From Oreohelix idahoensis (Eukaryota; Mollusca; Gastropoda; Stylommatophora; Oreohelicidae): 64,000 bases of DNA. This document shows, one piece after another, positions 21,048 to 32,778 of the stretch (within the stretch, counting starts at the first letter, position 1; every line of letters begins with the position of its first letter). The DNA is taken from contig JAMPIV010019099.1 in the NCBI GenBank assembly GCA_024509875.1, forward strand, positions 124,001 to 188,000, in the 5' to 3' direction. The position numbers and the translations under genes are program-made. Under the pieces are notes generated by a model that ran no database searches, was not told the origin of the DNA, and saw nothing but the letters and a program-made list of their open reading frames with translations.

Positions 21048-22461
21048 GGGCGTTCAGAAAATAATGCACCACATCGTTTTTCTCAGGAGCTGTTTATTAA
21101 AAAAGCATGAAATTTATACACAATATACATGGATATGTCATGTAAACATCGGTATTATTCAACATAATCCCCATCAACTTGTACGGCTTTATGCCAGCGC
21201 GAAACAAGTGTTTTGTGTATTCCTATTTACCAGATTTTGTCTTGATTTTGTAGCCATTTCTTAAGTTTTCGCTACATGAATCACTCCTTCATCATCTTCA
21301 AACCTTTGTCCCACGGAGTGCATCTTTAAGTGGACCAAATAGATGAAGAAAAAGGTTCAGAGGGTGCCAAATCGGGTTATATTATAGGGTGGATGGGGTT
21401 TTTTACAGTCTAACCCAATTTGGTGATTGCTTCCCGTGGTTGCCATTTATTTTTTAGGCTGACTTTGTGTGAGGTATTGGCATTGTCGTGAAGGAGAAAG
21501 CAGGTCTGCTGGATTCTTGTGCGGCCGAACTCTGCGAAAAAACGTTGATTGAGTTTTTTTTCAATGTCTTAATGTAAGCTTGCGAATTGATTGTCTCTCC
21601 TCTTGGCATAACGTCCACAAGAATCACACCTTCAATGTCCCAAAAGACAGTGATCATGACCTTTCCAGCTGAAGGAATTGTCTTGAATTTCTTTCTTCGT
21701 GGTGATTGTGGATGATGCCACTCCATTGACTGTTTTTTTTGTCTCAGGTTCAAAATTTGTGCCCAGGTTTTTTCGTCACCTGTAACTGATTTAGCCAAAA
21801 AGTTTCTCATCGTTTCAGCATTGAAAACGCTCCAACAATTCAGAAGAAATTGCTTTCCTTTGCAATCGGTGGTCATTTGTGAGCAACTTTCGAGGAACCC
21901 ATTTGCGCAAACCTTAGATAAAATCCGAGAGTTTTTTTAACTGCATTTGGTCACTACCAATGCTGACTGACAGATTGTAAGGCCAATTGTTGTGTAGTTT
22001 GATTCGCCTATCAGTAAAAAAATAAATTTACCTACAGCGCATTTCTGTTTTAGTGGCTGTGGCAGGACATCCACTGCGCGGCCGATCAAGCAGCTCCGTA
22101 TCTCCACTTTTTTTTTTGATTATCTAGGTGGTTGTGCGACTTGACTGTACTCCTGTGTCGACTGCAAAACTTCCATACACATACTTTTTGTGCTTGTAAT
22201 GGTTTCACAACAGTTTTCCTTTCTCTGCAACGAGAAATTTCTATCACAATTCGTTTTGCTTATAACGCAATTTGCTAACACGCTCCATTTCAACGTTTTT
22301 TTGGGCAGCCGATGTTCTTATTTGACCGGTTGCAGTTTAATTTGGTGCACACAATTGGCACATGCCATATTTGAAGTGTTTTTCATTCTTGGTTATCTTC
22401 ATTATTAGCTGAGAAAAATGAGAATGATTTTTTTTTTTTTACTTTTTGAATAATCCCCTCG
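21048..22461 (-). mobile_element. Mariner-type transposon M2 (degraded, T-run expanded)
   Basis: A minus-strand relative of M3. Left terminus GGGCGTTCAGAAAATAATGC; the right terminus degenerates into T runs and ends CCCCTCG before TATATA. It aligns along its length with M3 but lacks the tandem LTR insertion. Many positions where M3 has a mixed or short T run carry expanded T runs. The compound microsatellite continues at 22462. Confidence 0.83.
21250..22290 (-). pseudogene. M2 mariner transposase remnant
   Basis: Transposase homology is scattered over all three minus frames. The best piece is the frame ending at 21454 (start 21876), containing GDEKTWAQ in place of the usual GDETWAHH, then EWHHPQSPRRKKF and DIEGVILVDVMPRG. 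One inserted codon disrupts the first catalytic region. Multiple frameshifts make it non-functional. Confidence 0.8.
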
Positions 22462-22575
22462 TATATATGTGTGTGTTGTTGTTGTATATGTGTGTGTCCT
22501 TGTATATGTGTGTAGTTGTGTGTGTGTTGTTGTATATATATGTGTGTGTGTAGTTGTATGTGTGTGTGTGTTCTA
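22462..22575. repeat. (GT)n/(TA)n microsatellite, right part
   Basis: TATATATGTGTGTGTTGTTG-type units, continuing the pattern interrupted by the mariner pair at 19518-22461. Confidence 0.85.
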
Positions 22576-22824
22576 AACTGGTAGTCGCACTCTAATATAA
22601 CCAAATGACTTCTGTTTATGATTGAAAGAACCGTGCCTGGTTACAAGAAGGCTAAAAAAAACTCGAAGAACAAAATGTCCGATAATGAGGAAATTGATTA
22701 GTCTCCTTTGTTGATCATTAAGAAGAAAGGAGCCCAACTCTACAGTTTTCCTGTCACCTTGCCCAATTCTTTCACTTTTGCCTTTTTTTTCCCTTTAATT
22801 AGATTTTTTCCTTGATTTAAGTTC

Positions 22825-23466
<642 letters not shown>

Positions 23467-23674
23467 GGTTACTTTCGTTTAATTACCAAATTTCGCGTAT
23501 TTCTTTCACGAGGAAAAAAAGACTGTGTTAACATTCTCAACTGGCAATCACAACCTAATACGACATAATAGTCTGTGGTTGACAAAAGCGTGTCTCGGCA
23601 CAAGGTTAAAAAAAAAGTCCAATAGTGACGCGTATCATCATTGTAATTTCCCTTGCTGCTCCCCACGGAGCATA

Positions 23675-23845
23675 GACCCACCACTACAGCTAGTCCCCTC
23701 TTACGGGAAGCCTGCATCAAACATTCACATGCTCTTGCAGGAATGGTTTCTGTAGCAAATTGTTTTAAATGATGAGGGTACCAGCCCGATGCACCCTCTT
23801 ATTAGTCGTCAGATACGACATGTCTGAGTACGCAGTTGTCCTTGT
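23675..23845. repeat. Dispersed repeat family U2, copy 2
   Basis: Shares CTGCATCAAACATTCAC, TTTCTGTAGCAA and TACGACATG blocks with 18505-18840. Unclassified and non-coding. Confidence 0.6.
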
Positions 23846-23999
23846 TTATAATCGTACGCCCGCTATTACTCGAGGCGAAATCTCCGGTTAATATGTCTAG
23901 CCTGCGACTGATTTTACGTGAGCATCCCATTTTTCCTTGTACAATGACAGGTGTCCTCTCGCCATTCAGGCAGATACTCGCCGATTTCGGAGGTACCCA

Positions 24000-24210
24000 T
24001 TAGAGCTGGGTTGGCTCAGGAGCCGTTCAGGTTATTCCAGTCCCTGGTCGACGACACTGCTTCAAATGTCTTCGCCAAGGTTCGAATTGTCCAAGTCCCG
24101 GTCGACGACACTTCTTCAAATGTTCTCGCCAGGGCCCGAACCTGGGTCGTCCGATCGCCAGCGCAGTGTGGTAACCATTGCACCAGCGCGGCTCCCGCAG
24201 TAGTCCTAAA
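24000..24210 (-). mobile_element. SINE-C (tRNA-headed)
   Basis: Minus-strand A box TGGTGCAATGG (plus 24174-24185) and B box GGTTCGGGCCC (plus 24132-24142) give a tRNA-like head. Downstream, a ~53-bp block containing TCGACGACACT and CTTCAAATGT is duplicated in tandem (about 24047-24099 and 24100-24150). It is a SINE remnant, not a functional tRNA gene: no foldable 3' half follows the B box. Confidence 0.72.
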
Positions 24211-24825
24211 TTTCTTTGTCTCCTCAGAGACCGCCGGGAACAACTCGCACATAATTTGGCCCTGTTCATGTTCAAGTAAGAACTAAGACGACCAACACTG
24301 TAATTAGGTTTCCGCTGCGTCAAACCTTTGGTTTCTCTTATAGCTGTGATTTTTGTAGACGCGACCGCATGCCGTTTATCTCTCATGATATTCTGCCGCC
24401 TACACAGGACCACTTTTGTCCTCCTAAATCATAACATAGCCAAAAGAAAATATTAAATAAATAAAAAATACATACGCGAAAAAAAAGTGGACTGGTGAAT
24501 CAGATTAATGCGCAGAATATCGCCCCGGGGGACTATAAGAAGATGGACATCCCTCAGAGCTCCAATCTTGATTAACTGGGTCTAATTGGAAGAAAATCTT
24601 CCACTGCTCATCTTTCTCGTTTCTTCTATGTTCCTTGTCAACATTTTTGCATGTCTGCCTTTTCCAGTTGTCTTAAGATACAATCTGGAATCTTTCTTTT
24701 CATGTTCATTTCCTTCCTTCTTTTACTTTATTTCAATCGATTTTGTTTTCTGTTTTGTTTCTTTAATTAACCTTTTTCTGTGATTACAGTGTCCATACCA
24801 TATCTTCATCTTTTACTTCTTCTTC

Positions 24826-25030
24826 GTACACTTTCAGACGTCTAATTGAATGTTTTCAAAGAAAGTAGTGGTCAGTTTGAGGCTGTTTGTACCTTCGTAG
24901 AGCTTTTCTACGAATGGTCCTGCTGTCGGCCATATGCGCTTTCTCTGTTCCGCATATGCTGGGCATCTTTGAAGCAGACGTTCAGCAGTCATTTTATCAG
25001 TGCTATCTATATGATCTTTCTCTCCCTCTC
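24826..25030 (-). mobile_element. LINE-G 3' end, copy 2
   Basis: Aligns with 41736-41930. The minus strand encodes the cysteine/histidine-containing end of RNase H-bearing LINEs (TAEHLLQ-like) followed by the 3' end; the tail CTTCTTCTTC lies at left (24818-24828). Confidence 0.7.
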
Positions 25031-25097
25031 AAAGTAAACTGTGTTTAGTTCGTAATTTCGCGTCTTTCTTCGTGTGAATGTAATGCTAAACGTTAAA

Positions 25098-25270
25098 AGT
25101 CTGATATTACTTACTTAAAAATCTCTGACTTACTTACTTAGTCGTTCCTCTTCTGCTCCGGGGTGTAGAGGTTTGCTAGAGAGAGCGCCATAATATCCTA
25201 TCGGCTGTCTTCCTCGTGGCATGTTTCCAATCTGGCCCTCGGTTTATCACAGATTTTCTAGTGTCGTTCT
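25098..25270 (-). mobile_element. LINE 3' tail fragment with TAAG repeats
   Basis: Minus strand ends in AAGTAAGTAAG (plus 25105-25142), preceded by a LINE-like end (LYTPEQKRND then stop). Such TAAG tails are common on LINE 3' ends. The body is too short to place the family. Confidence 0.45.
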
Positions 25271-26198
25271 CCGAGCCAGTGTGACCGTGCAATGCTCAGA
25301 TGCATAAACAAACATCTGAGTTACAAAGTAAAACATTAACAAATAATAAGGAAATGGTGAATAATACAACATGGCGTATGCTCCGTCTGGAGCATTGTTT
25401 TCAGACAATATAAAGGATAACGTAATACATTGTAATGCTAACTTAACGTATAGGAAGAATATCCAGTAATTATTTCTCACAGTCTAGTACTTACAAAACT
25501 GAAACTAAAGGTCAGCCTCACCTCCAGTGGAACTGGAGATCGTGAACTGTCAATCAAAGTAATTTGGTTAGACTAAACAAAGCAGCAATGGTATTGTAGT
25601 TAGCATTAAGTGCAGGTTATTTTGTATTGATTGTTGACAACTTGAGTGATAGTTTTTAAGTTTTATACCACGGTTTTCACACTGGTGAAGGTCAGTCTAG
25701 AATTGACAGCCCAAAAACAAAACAATGTATTTGGAAAGTTACTTTGTTTAATTTATGAGACGTAACTATAAACAGACGACATCTCGTGGATGTAACTATA
25801 AACAGTGGACATGAAAACGACAATTATGACAATAACCCCAAAAATCAAAGACAAAGTAATATAATTTGGACGGACAGCTTATTTTATTAATAAGAGAAGG
25901 GAATGAAATGTAAATAGAGATGTTCTTTTAGGAAAATGAATTTGATGTTAATTTTGAGTAATGAACACCTGTGCGTGAGAAAGAGACATTGCATATGAAT
26001 TATTGATAGTTTGGTATTTGTTTTAAGGAGAATATACGTAGAAGTATCTTGCTGGTGTGTAATTAGGGCGTGAGAAAGAGTTATTAGATTTAAAAGATAA
26101 GTGCTGAGATCAGCATTTCGCACGGATGTTAGGTTAACAAATTGTGAAATCATAACATTTTCCCAAAGAACGATAAAGAAAAACAAGTACCTAGGACA
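25271..26198. other. AT-rich spacer
   Basis: No recognisable domains. A weak LINE-like KKNKYLG phrase on the plus strand lies at about 26170-26198, next to SINE-A copy 2. Confidence 0.5.
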
Positions 26199-26213
26199 AA
26201 TTGACAGTATAAA

Positions 26214-26460
26214 AAAAGTTAGTTGCTTATCCTTTACAGGACGTGGCAATCAACCCCAGCTTTTATTGGCTGTTTGTGATTTTTCTAGGCAATTTTTTCA
26301 TTCAGTAGTTTGCCATTGCTTTCTGAACGGTACGGCGCTTATACCATTGTTAAAAATCTACACAAAGCGATCTGCTACCAAACCGCCTGCAGCAGGTTTC
26401 GAACCTGGTATATCTGGATTATGAAACTGCGTTCATATCCATTAGGCCACAGACGCCGAC
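26214..26460 (-). mobile_element. SINE-A copy 2, with 15-bp target-site duplication
   Basis: Same family as 13367-13597. Minus-strand A box TGGCCTAATGG and B box GGTTCGAAAC (plus about 26393-26402). It is flanked by perfect direct repeats AATTGACAGTATAAA at 26199-26213 and 26461-26475. The A/B boxes are better preserved here than in copy 1. Confidence 0.9.
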
Positions 26461-26475
26461 AATTGACAGTATAAA

Positions 26476-26827
26476 TACTAGAATTAGTACAGTCAGAGAG
26501 AGAGAGAGAGAGCTCGGAACCCACCATGTAAAAGTAGACAGCAGACGGAAGTGCTGACTTGTAGTTAGAACCAGCTATTAGTACCCGGCGTTGTCCAGGA
26601 TTTTCTAGTATCAATTTAGGAAACTTATGTACTCTGGACCAGAAACGTCCAGCACTACCTACAGCAGCCTTTGTGAGACTCGTCAGCATATTGAGGTAAT
26701 AAATAAATTCTTTAAGCACCAAACACGGCGCATAAGGCAGAAACCAGTGCTCTCCAGGTTGTACGTTGTGACGCCACTCCTCTTAGCTCTTGCACATTGT
26801 TTAATCCCAACGTTCTTCCTTCTCTTA
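26476..26827. other. Spacer with short (GA)n
   Basis: A GA repeat is at 26494-26512. A minus-strand frame (26375-26722) shows no recognisable domain and I do not call it. Confidence 0.4.
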
Positions 26828-28850
26828 TTATTGTTCTTCTGAGTGTTTCTTTTGGTCTTCTTCTTTTATCCTCTTACCCTCAGGAACCCAAGTGAGTGCC
26901 TGCAATGGTATTCTGTTGTTTTGCATTCGTAGGACATGACCGATATATGACCATCGTCTTTTCCTTATATAGTTGGAGACATATTTCTGCCTAGAGTCTT
27001 CTCTTATTTGTCGATTAGTCTTGAATTCTTTCCAACTGATGTTCATAAGTTTTCTAAGACATTTGTTCTCGAATGTATTCAGCTTGTTCTCCAATGATTT
27101 TGTTATTTTCCAACTCTCACAGCCGTATGTTAACACTGAGATAACATTTGAATTAAACAGACGAAGCTTGGTATGTATATTCAATGATCGTAATTTCCAA
27201 ATGTTAGATAATCTATTGAAGGCGCTAGCTGCCAAAGCAATTCTAGTATGAATTTCTCTTGTTGTGTCACCATCCTGAGTCATTTTACTGCCTAAATAAT
27301 TGAAACTTTCAACTTTCTGTAGTTTTTCCTCGTTCAGGATGATATTAAAGTTCTCGTTAGAAAAGTTCATAACTTTAGTTTTAGAGGCATTTATTTGGAG
27401 ACCTATTTTAACCGAAAGATGACACAAATTATTTACTGCTTCTTGGGATTGTCTGGGTGTTGAACTTAAGAATGCTAAACCAACTGCGAAATCCAGGTCC
27501 CCCAGGAATTTTCCATGTGTCCATTTTATACCTAATTGTTCATTGTGGGTATAGTTTCTCATAACCCAATCAGTAGCTATTCCAAAAAGTAGTGGTGACA
27601 TAATACAGCCTTGTTTCACCCCTGTTTCTACTGTAAACCATTCTGTATTCCCTCTATTTGTTCTAACACAACATCTTGCATTGTCATATAGCGCTTTGAT
27701 TATATTCACATATTTTGTTGGAAAACCATAGATTGTAAGTATCTTCCACAATGATGGGCGGTGTAGACTATCAAAGGCTTTTTGAAAATCGACGAAGGTG
27801 ATAATAAGTGGCGATTGCATTTCCACTGATTCTTCTATAATTGTTCTTAGTGTGAATATTTGATCAATACATGATCGTTTCGGCCTGAAACCCGCTTGTT
27901 CTTCTCTGATCTTTTCGTCAGCATGCAATTTAAGTCTTTCTAACATCATGCAACATAATAATTTTCCAGGTACTGATAATAGAGATATACCACGCCAGTT
28001 ATTACAGTCTGATAGATCACCTTTCTTCGGTAACTTTACAATAATACTGTCTTTCCATTGTTGTGGTGGTTGTTCTTCTCTCCATACTTCATTTATAATA
28101 TCTAAAATTCTCAAGAGGTTGTTGTCTTTAACTGCTTTAATCATTTCGCCTGAAATTTCGTCAACTCCAGCAGCTTTACAATTTTTAAATCTTTTAACGG
28201 CTTGTTTGATCTCGTCCAGCGTGAATTCATCGCAAGTTATTGGCAAGGTGGTTGTGGGTGTTTCATTATTAAAATCAGGTGTTACTGTTGGTGGTGGTCT
28301 GTTTAGCACCTCTATGAAGTGCTCAGCCCATCTCTTCATTTGTTCTTTTTCTGTTGGTATTGGATTCCCTAATTTATCTTTAACAGGTGTTTCCATATCA
28401 GTAGGCTGGTGACATATTTGTTTTGTAATTTGATAAAGGCACCTACTATTACCAGTTCTTGCAGCATTTTCAGCTTCAACGGCCAGTTCATTGATGAAAT
28501 GTCTTTTATCTCTTCGAGTTTTTGTCTTCACTTCTTTATTTAACAAGTTATAAGTTAGTTTGCAAGATTCAACTGCATTATATGTACTTGCCGCTAGTAG
28601 TTTAAGTTTTGCTGTTTTCCTTTCTTGTATTTTATCCCAAGTATCTTCTCTCATCCATTTTTTCTTTTTATGTACTAGGTATCCGGTGGTCGCTACAGCT
28701 GCTTCTGTCATTGCTGTTCTCAGTTGTTCCCATTTAGTATCGATTGTCTTGGTGGTGACATCGTTGTCAATTTTGCTTAAAGCATCGAAATAGTTGTTCA
28801 TTTTGACATTATATTCCTCTTTTATATTGAGGTAACTAACTGTTAAGTTC
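26828..28850 (-). pseudogene. LINE-C: RTE-like reverse transcriptase ORF, catalytically dead
   Basis: A 657-residue frame (start ATG 28801) is open throughout. Order: a basic/helical linker after where an endonuclease would be (residues 1-170), reverse transcriptase (about 200-500: AAGVDEISGEMIK, IIVKLPKKGDLSDCNNWRGI, EEQAGFRPKRSC, TFVDFQKAFDSL with an intact first Asp, GVKQGCIMSP), then the post-RT region (NYLGSKMTQDG, LTYGCESW, YIGHVLRMQ). The catalytic FADD box reads FAVG (V440 G441, plus 27479-27484), so both aspartates are lost. The endonuclease is absent: the element is 5' truncated with stops just above 28850. Matches the RTE-like LINE architecture. An open yet dead frame is odd. Confidence 0.9.
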
Positions 28851-29508
28851 TAACTAGTAGTGACCACGTGAGAACATTATAGCAAGAGTGCTTCTAACCA
28901 TTTTTAGAAACGGGGCCATTACAACTTTCGACTTATAGAAGCCCATTTAACCAGATGAGAATTGCAGCAAAGAACAATAAAGTTAACTACATATTTTTTT
29001 AAAAGAAGCTAGCTCAGTGATTCTCAACCAGCTATTATAAATACTTGATGACGTGACCAAACTTAGGAACTTGATATAAACGACTGCCGACTTAGAATGT
29101 ATTCCAGCCTGTATGAAGACGACTATGAACACTCAATAATTTGTGAGATGCTATTTGATATTTACTTTCGAAGCAACGCTGTGTTCTAGGATCTTCCTAA
29201 ATAAACATAAGAAAACGTCTGCATCTGTAGTTGATATCGTCTAGCGTACTTTGTGTGATGTCAAGAAGTTGTGTTGTTCAATTAACTGTGTACATTGTGG
29301 TGGTGGTAATGGCCAATAACATACTATAACGAACAGCGGGGTTAGTCAGAGAACCTGGTAACTGAGGTTTTCACTCTCCTCTACAAAGTAGTGAGAATCT
29401 ACATCTGAGGCGTATAGCCTTTCGTTCCACTGCAACAAAAACCATTGGACAATTTATTAAACGAAACTTAGTCTGGAGAATAAACAAATCTATATGGTCA
29501 CTGGACTG
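28851..29508. other. AT-rich spacer
   Basis: No domains, tRNA-like boxes or clear repeats seen. Confidence 0.5.
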
Positions 29509-29514
29509 TCACGC

Positions 29515-29645
29515 CGGCACACCAGCTTTGGGTCGTCCTGGAGGTCTGGATCCTTGGCTCTTGGTTTCCAATATTTGGTATGGTAGCTGATCCTCTCCCA
29601 TTCTGCAGACATCGTAGTTGGGACTGTTCCACGTGGATCTGCAGT
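29515..29645 (-). mobile_element. LINE-E 3' fragment, copy 1
   Basis: Aligns with 43070-43195. The minus strand carries the CRMGEDRLPYQ and SQGSRPPGRPK phrases of a LINE C-terminus. Only about 130 bp remains. Confidence 0.7.
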
Positions 29646-29799
29646 ATAAATAAACAAGTTGCTTATTTATGCCCAGAGGCGTACTAAAAGTATTTGTCAC
29701 TCGGGCGGATTTTACTTTTGGCACCCGTTCCCCCAATAAAGAAACACAGATGCAAGTATATTTTTTAACAGTAAGCATTATCATACCAACGGGCTGATC

Positions 29800-30000
29800 A
29801 CCCGTTTGCCAGTCACTTCGATTACGGAAACAACAGCAAATGGATTGATTTGCCGTTGCCCTAAAGACGCCAATAGGCGTGATGGGAAACAATGGCAAAG
29901 AAAACCTATCTGCTGTTGCCCTAAGACGCCACTAGGCGTAATGGCCACTGACTGCTTTGACGGTCGGTGGCTAAGGACGGAAGAAGAAGAAGCATTATCA
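29800..30000 (+). mobile_element. LINE-B 3' end, copy 2, with internal duplication
   Basis: The end GTAATGGCCACTGACTGCTT followed by GGAAGAAGAAGAAG is the reverse complement of the LINE-B 3' end at 51082. A ~75-bp unit (TTGCCCTAA(A)GACGCC through AAACAATGGC) is present twice at about 29855-29905 and 29908-29945. Only the terminal part is retained. Confidence 0.65.
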
Positions 30001-30281
30001 TAAATGTGTCCGATTGCACCCCCTTCCTAGCTGTCCCCCGGTGTGGACCGGACCCCCGCTCCCCCCTCGCACCTCCTACATACGCCACTGTTTATACCCC
30101 TGGTTAATGGTTTTAAAAAAGTTTATCTAAAACGTCTTATGTTATCATATCCTACACTACTGTTTTGTTGTTATTTTTTTATTCTGTTATTTTTTTTTAG
30201 GTCAGCTCTTCGTCTGTCAATCGTCTCCATGTCTCATTTTGTTTTTAAAAAAAGGTAGTCCCATTTGCAGATACTGATGTA

Positions 30282-30475
30282 GGGGAGTGAAGTGTTAGAG
30301 ACTTCTCTATACCAGGTGCAGCTTCGAGAAGTTGGGGCGACCGGTTTCCGTCTTCGCTGCCTTTACTTTCCTTACCTCAAGAGAAGAGTCAGGTACCCAT
30401 TTACAGCTGGGTAAACTGTAGCGTGAAGCCACCGTGTTTCAAACCCGGTACCTTTGTCACGAGTCAGACGCTCAT
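30282..30475 (-). mobile_element. SINE-E (tRNA-headed, degraded)
   Basis: Minus strand has a B box-like GGGTTTGAAAC (plus about 30436-30447), followed by CAGCTGTAAATGGGTACCTG (plus 30390-30412), a phrase seen in many animal tRNA SINEs. The A box is poorly preserved. Likely an old SINE. Confidence 0.55.
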
Positions 30476-30591
30476 GTTGTCGTTACATGTTTATATCTCT
30501 CTTTAGGTTCTTTACATTTTCCTTTTAGATTCTTCTTCTGTTTTTCTTCATTCTTGTTAATTCTATATAGAGCACGGGGCTGGAACTGGTC

Positions 30592-31611
30592 AATACCCTT
30601 TAGCTCCTCAAGGAGCATAGGCCTTCAACTTGGTATATCTCTGGCTATCTTACCCTGGTGTTGCCAGAACGAGGACTGTCGTGTAAGGCTATCAACAGGT
30701 TTCCTCAATGTGTATCCTATCCATCGTCAGCGTCTTCTTCTCAGCTCTTGTTCCACTGGTACTGGTCTAGTTCTTGACATCAGTTCCACATTGGTGACCT
30801 TGTCATACCACATCAGTCCTTCTATTCTACACAAGCACCCATTTATGAAAGTCTGTAGCTTTTTGGTTGTGGTTTTTGTTGTTCTCCATGTCTCAGAGCC
30901 ATACAATAGGACTGACTTGACATTTGAGTTGAAGATTCTTGTGTCTTTGTGTTGGACTTGATTTCTCTTGATCTCCATATGTTTCCCAGTGCAATGAGAG
31001 CTCCTCTTGCTGTTTTGTATTCTTATTTTGATATACTTGCTCTTCAAGTTCAACCATTTCTTGCATTTATTCTCATTATCTTTGTCTTTTCCCTGTCTAT
31101 TTTCAGGGCCCACTTGTTGTGACCTCTTCGAGTATTTTCATTTTGTCTTGCATCTGATTATGGGACAGAAGAGCCAAGTCATCTGCAAAATCTAGATCAT
31201 CAAGCAGTTTAGTCAGATTCCACTGGGGACCGAAGACGCAACCAAACGAGATTAAGGCAGTCAGCGACTCATAGCTTGACTGCTTACGTCAGGGTCAGCG
31301 AACCAGAGCTGACCAAGACCCTACTCCACCTCCACGTGGTGGTCCTGGAAACAGGCTGCATCACTGTAGTCTGGCTGAGAGAGTTAGGGATCGAAGAGGG
31401 AAGTCAAACCCGGTCCCAAAAAATGTTGTGCTGAGGTCGGATGTGTCGGCCGAATAGCGCAAATATCGCAGCTTCGCTGTAAACGGACACAACGCAACCA
31501 ACGTCCTTTTCAGGGCGAACGAGGAAGAAGAAGAAGAAGATTCCACTGGATTCCATTTCTGTCGTGTGATGTTGATGTTTTCATAAACCAATATATTGTC
31601 GTACGCTCATA
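30592..31611 (-). mobile_element. LINE-A copy 3, split by repeat U1
   Basis: The longest LINE-A copy with an intact reverse transcriptase box: minus strand LLDDLDFADDLALLSH with FADD at plus 31178-31192. Downstream come LLYGSETWRTT, LCRIEGLMWYD, PVPVEQELRRRRW, then the 3' end GGAGCTAAAGGGTATTGACC at about 30592-30615. Upstream coding resumes at 31556 (RQKWN/GIQWN region), after a SINE-like repeat at 31225-31555. It is 5' truncated near 31611, so only the C-terminal part of ORF2 is present. Some frameshifts. Confidence 0.82.
31225..31543 (+). mobile_element. SINE-like repeat U1, copy 1, with 12-bp target-site duplication
   Basis: A ~320-bp element ends in (GAA)n at 31529-31543 and is flanked by AGATTCCACTGG on both sides (about 31213-31225 and 31541-31553). 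That signature shows LINE-mediated retroposition into LINE-A. A second, inverted copy lies at 42108-42425. I see no clear tRNA box, so its head type is undetermined. Confidence 0.8.
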
Positions 31612-31683
31612 TTACCGTTTATATTGTCTTTTAGGTTCTTTTTTTTCTCTTTGTTCTTGTTAGTTCTGTATGGAGCACGGGGC

Positions 31684-31941
31684 AGGAACTGTTGGTACCA
31701 CTAATTTCTACTTCGTTTCATTGTTTTGCAGACACAATCCTGATATACTGAAGTGAATCATTGTCAGTTATGAGAGGAAACAATTGTATTTATTATATTC
31801 TAATGTAAAGCCACATCTTTTGTGGCCTCCAGATCTTTCCCTTGAGTTAACTAAGTGTCCATGACTCACTTCAATAAGTCAGGATTGGGTCTAACAATGA
31901 AACGAAGTAGAAATTGGCTACGAGCACCAATTCTTGTCCGG
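31684..31941. mobile_element. MITE-B: ~258-bp element with ~70-bp inverted termini
   Basis: Left arm AATTTCTACTTCGTTTCATTG at about 31703-31723 pairs with right arm CAATGAAACGAAGTAGAAATT at about 31895-31915. Pairing continues inwards (ACAATCCTGA / TCAGGATTG) and outwards with mismatches. No coding capacity. Superfamily and target duplication not determined. Confidence 0.75.
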
Positions 31942-32778
31942 AGACGCGGAAACCACTCCTGATGTTCAGATTTTCTCTTGTTGTAACGCTGTGAATAAAG
32001 TTTCTTATTAAGGGATAAATAGACCAGTTCTCAAAATAGAAGAATTCTGCACAGACCAGATATTAGTGCTGGAAATAATAACATAATTATTTGGTATTCT
32101 AATAACGCTTAAAAATGAAACTCTCCTTTATATGTAAATGTTATTAATGGGATGATCTTTGACACCACGTGCTTTTCATCGAATTGAATAGTTGTAAATA
32201 TGTATCTAGGGCAAATGCATATTACAGACACATAAAAGCAACGTGTATGGATATAGGCAGTGTTCTATAAGGCGGTAAGACATGCGAAGGAAATGGTTCC
32301 ATGTTTAAATTGCGCGTCCAACAGGGAACTATTGTGTCTCCGGGATGTTTGTCATGAAAGTAGTTTGGGTTATTTGAGCTCTACCAGGCCAAGAAGACAA
32401 AGGCAACGCACTGGATTGCAAAACTAGGCTAAACAATATTGCGAAATGAAACTTCATCTGCTGGCGCATTACAGAAGAGAAATATACGATAAAGTGAAAC
32501 GATAAACAAGCCGAGATAATCGGCATGTGCGAAGGCAAAAGAAAAAAAGAAAGCATTATAATACCAAGAGGATAAATTCTAAAATTATAGAGGACATGGA
32601 GGTCCCAGTAATAGAATTAGAAAGATGTTCATCGTTCTGGAATAGTTACATTTCAAGATTCGGTGACCTATTTTCTGAGAATCTGACAAACAAATTGCAT
32701 GATGGGGGCTTTGTTACACCCATTCTGACCAAGTGTCCAAGCTACTTCAATTGTTTTTCTGTATATATACAAGGTATA
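31942..32778. other. AT-rich spacer
   Basis: Nothing recognised. A frame at 32527-32847 is lysine/asparagine-rich at first and runs into the mariner terminus; not called. Confidence 0.5.
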
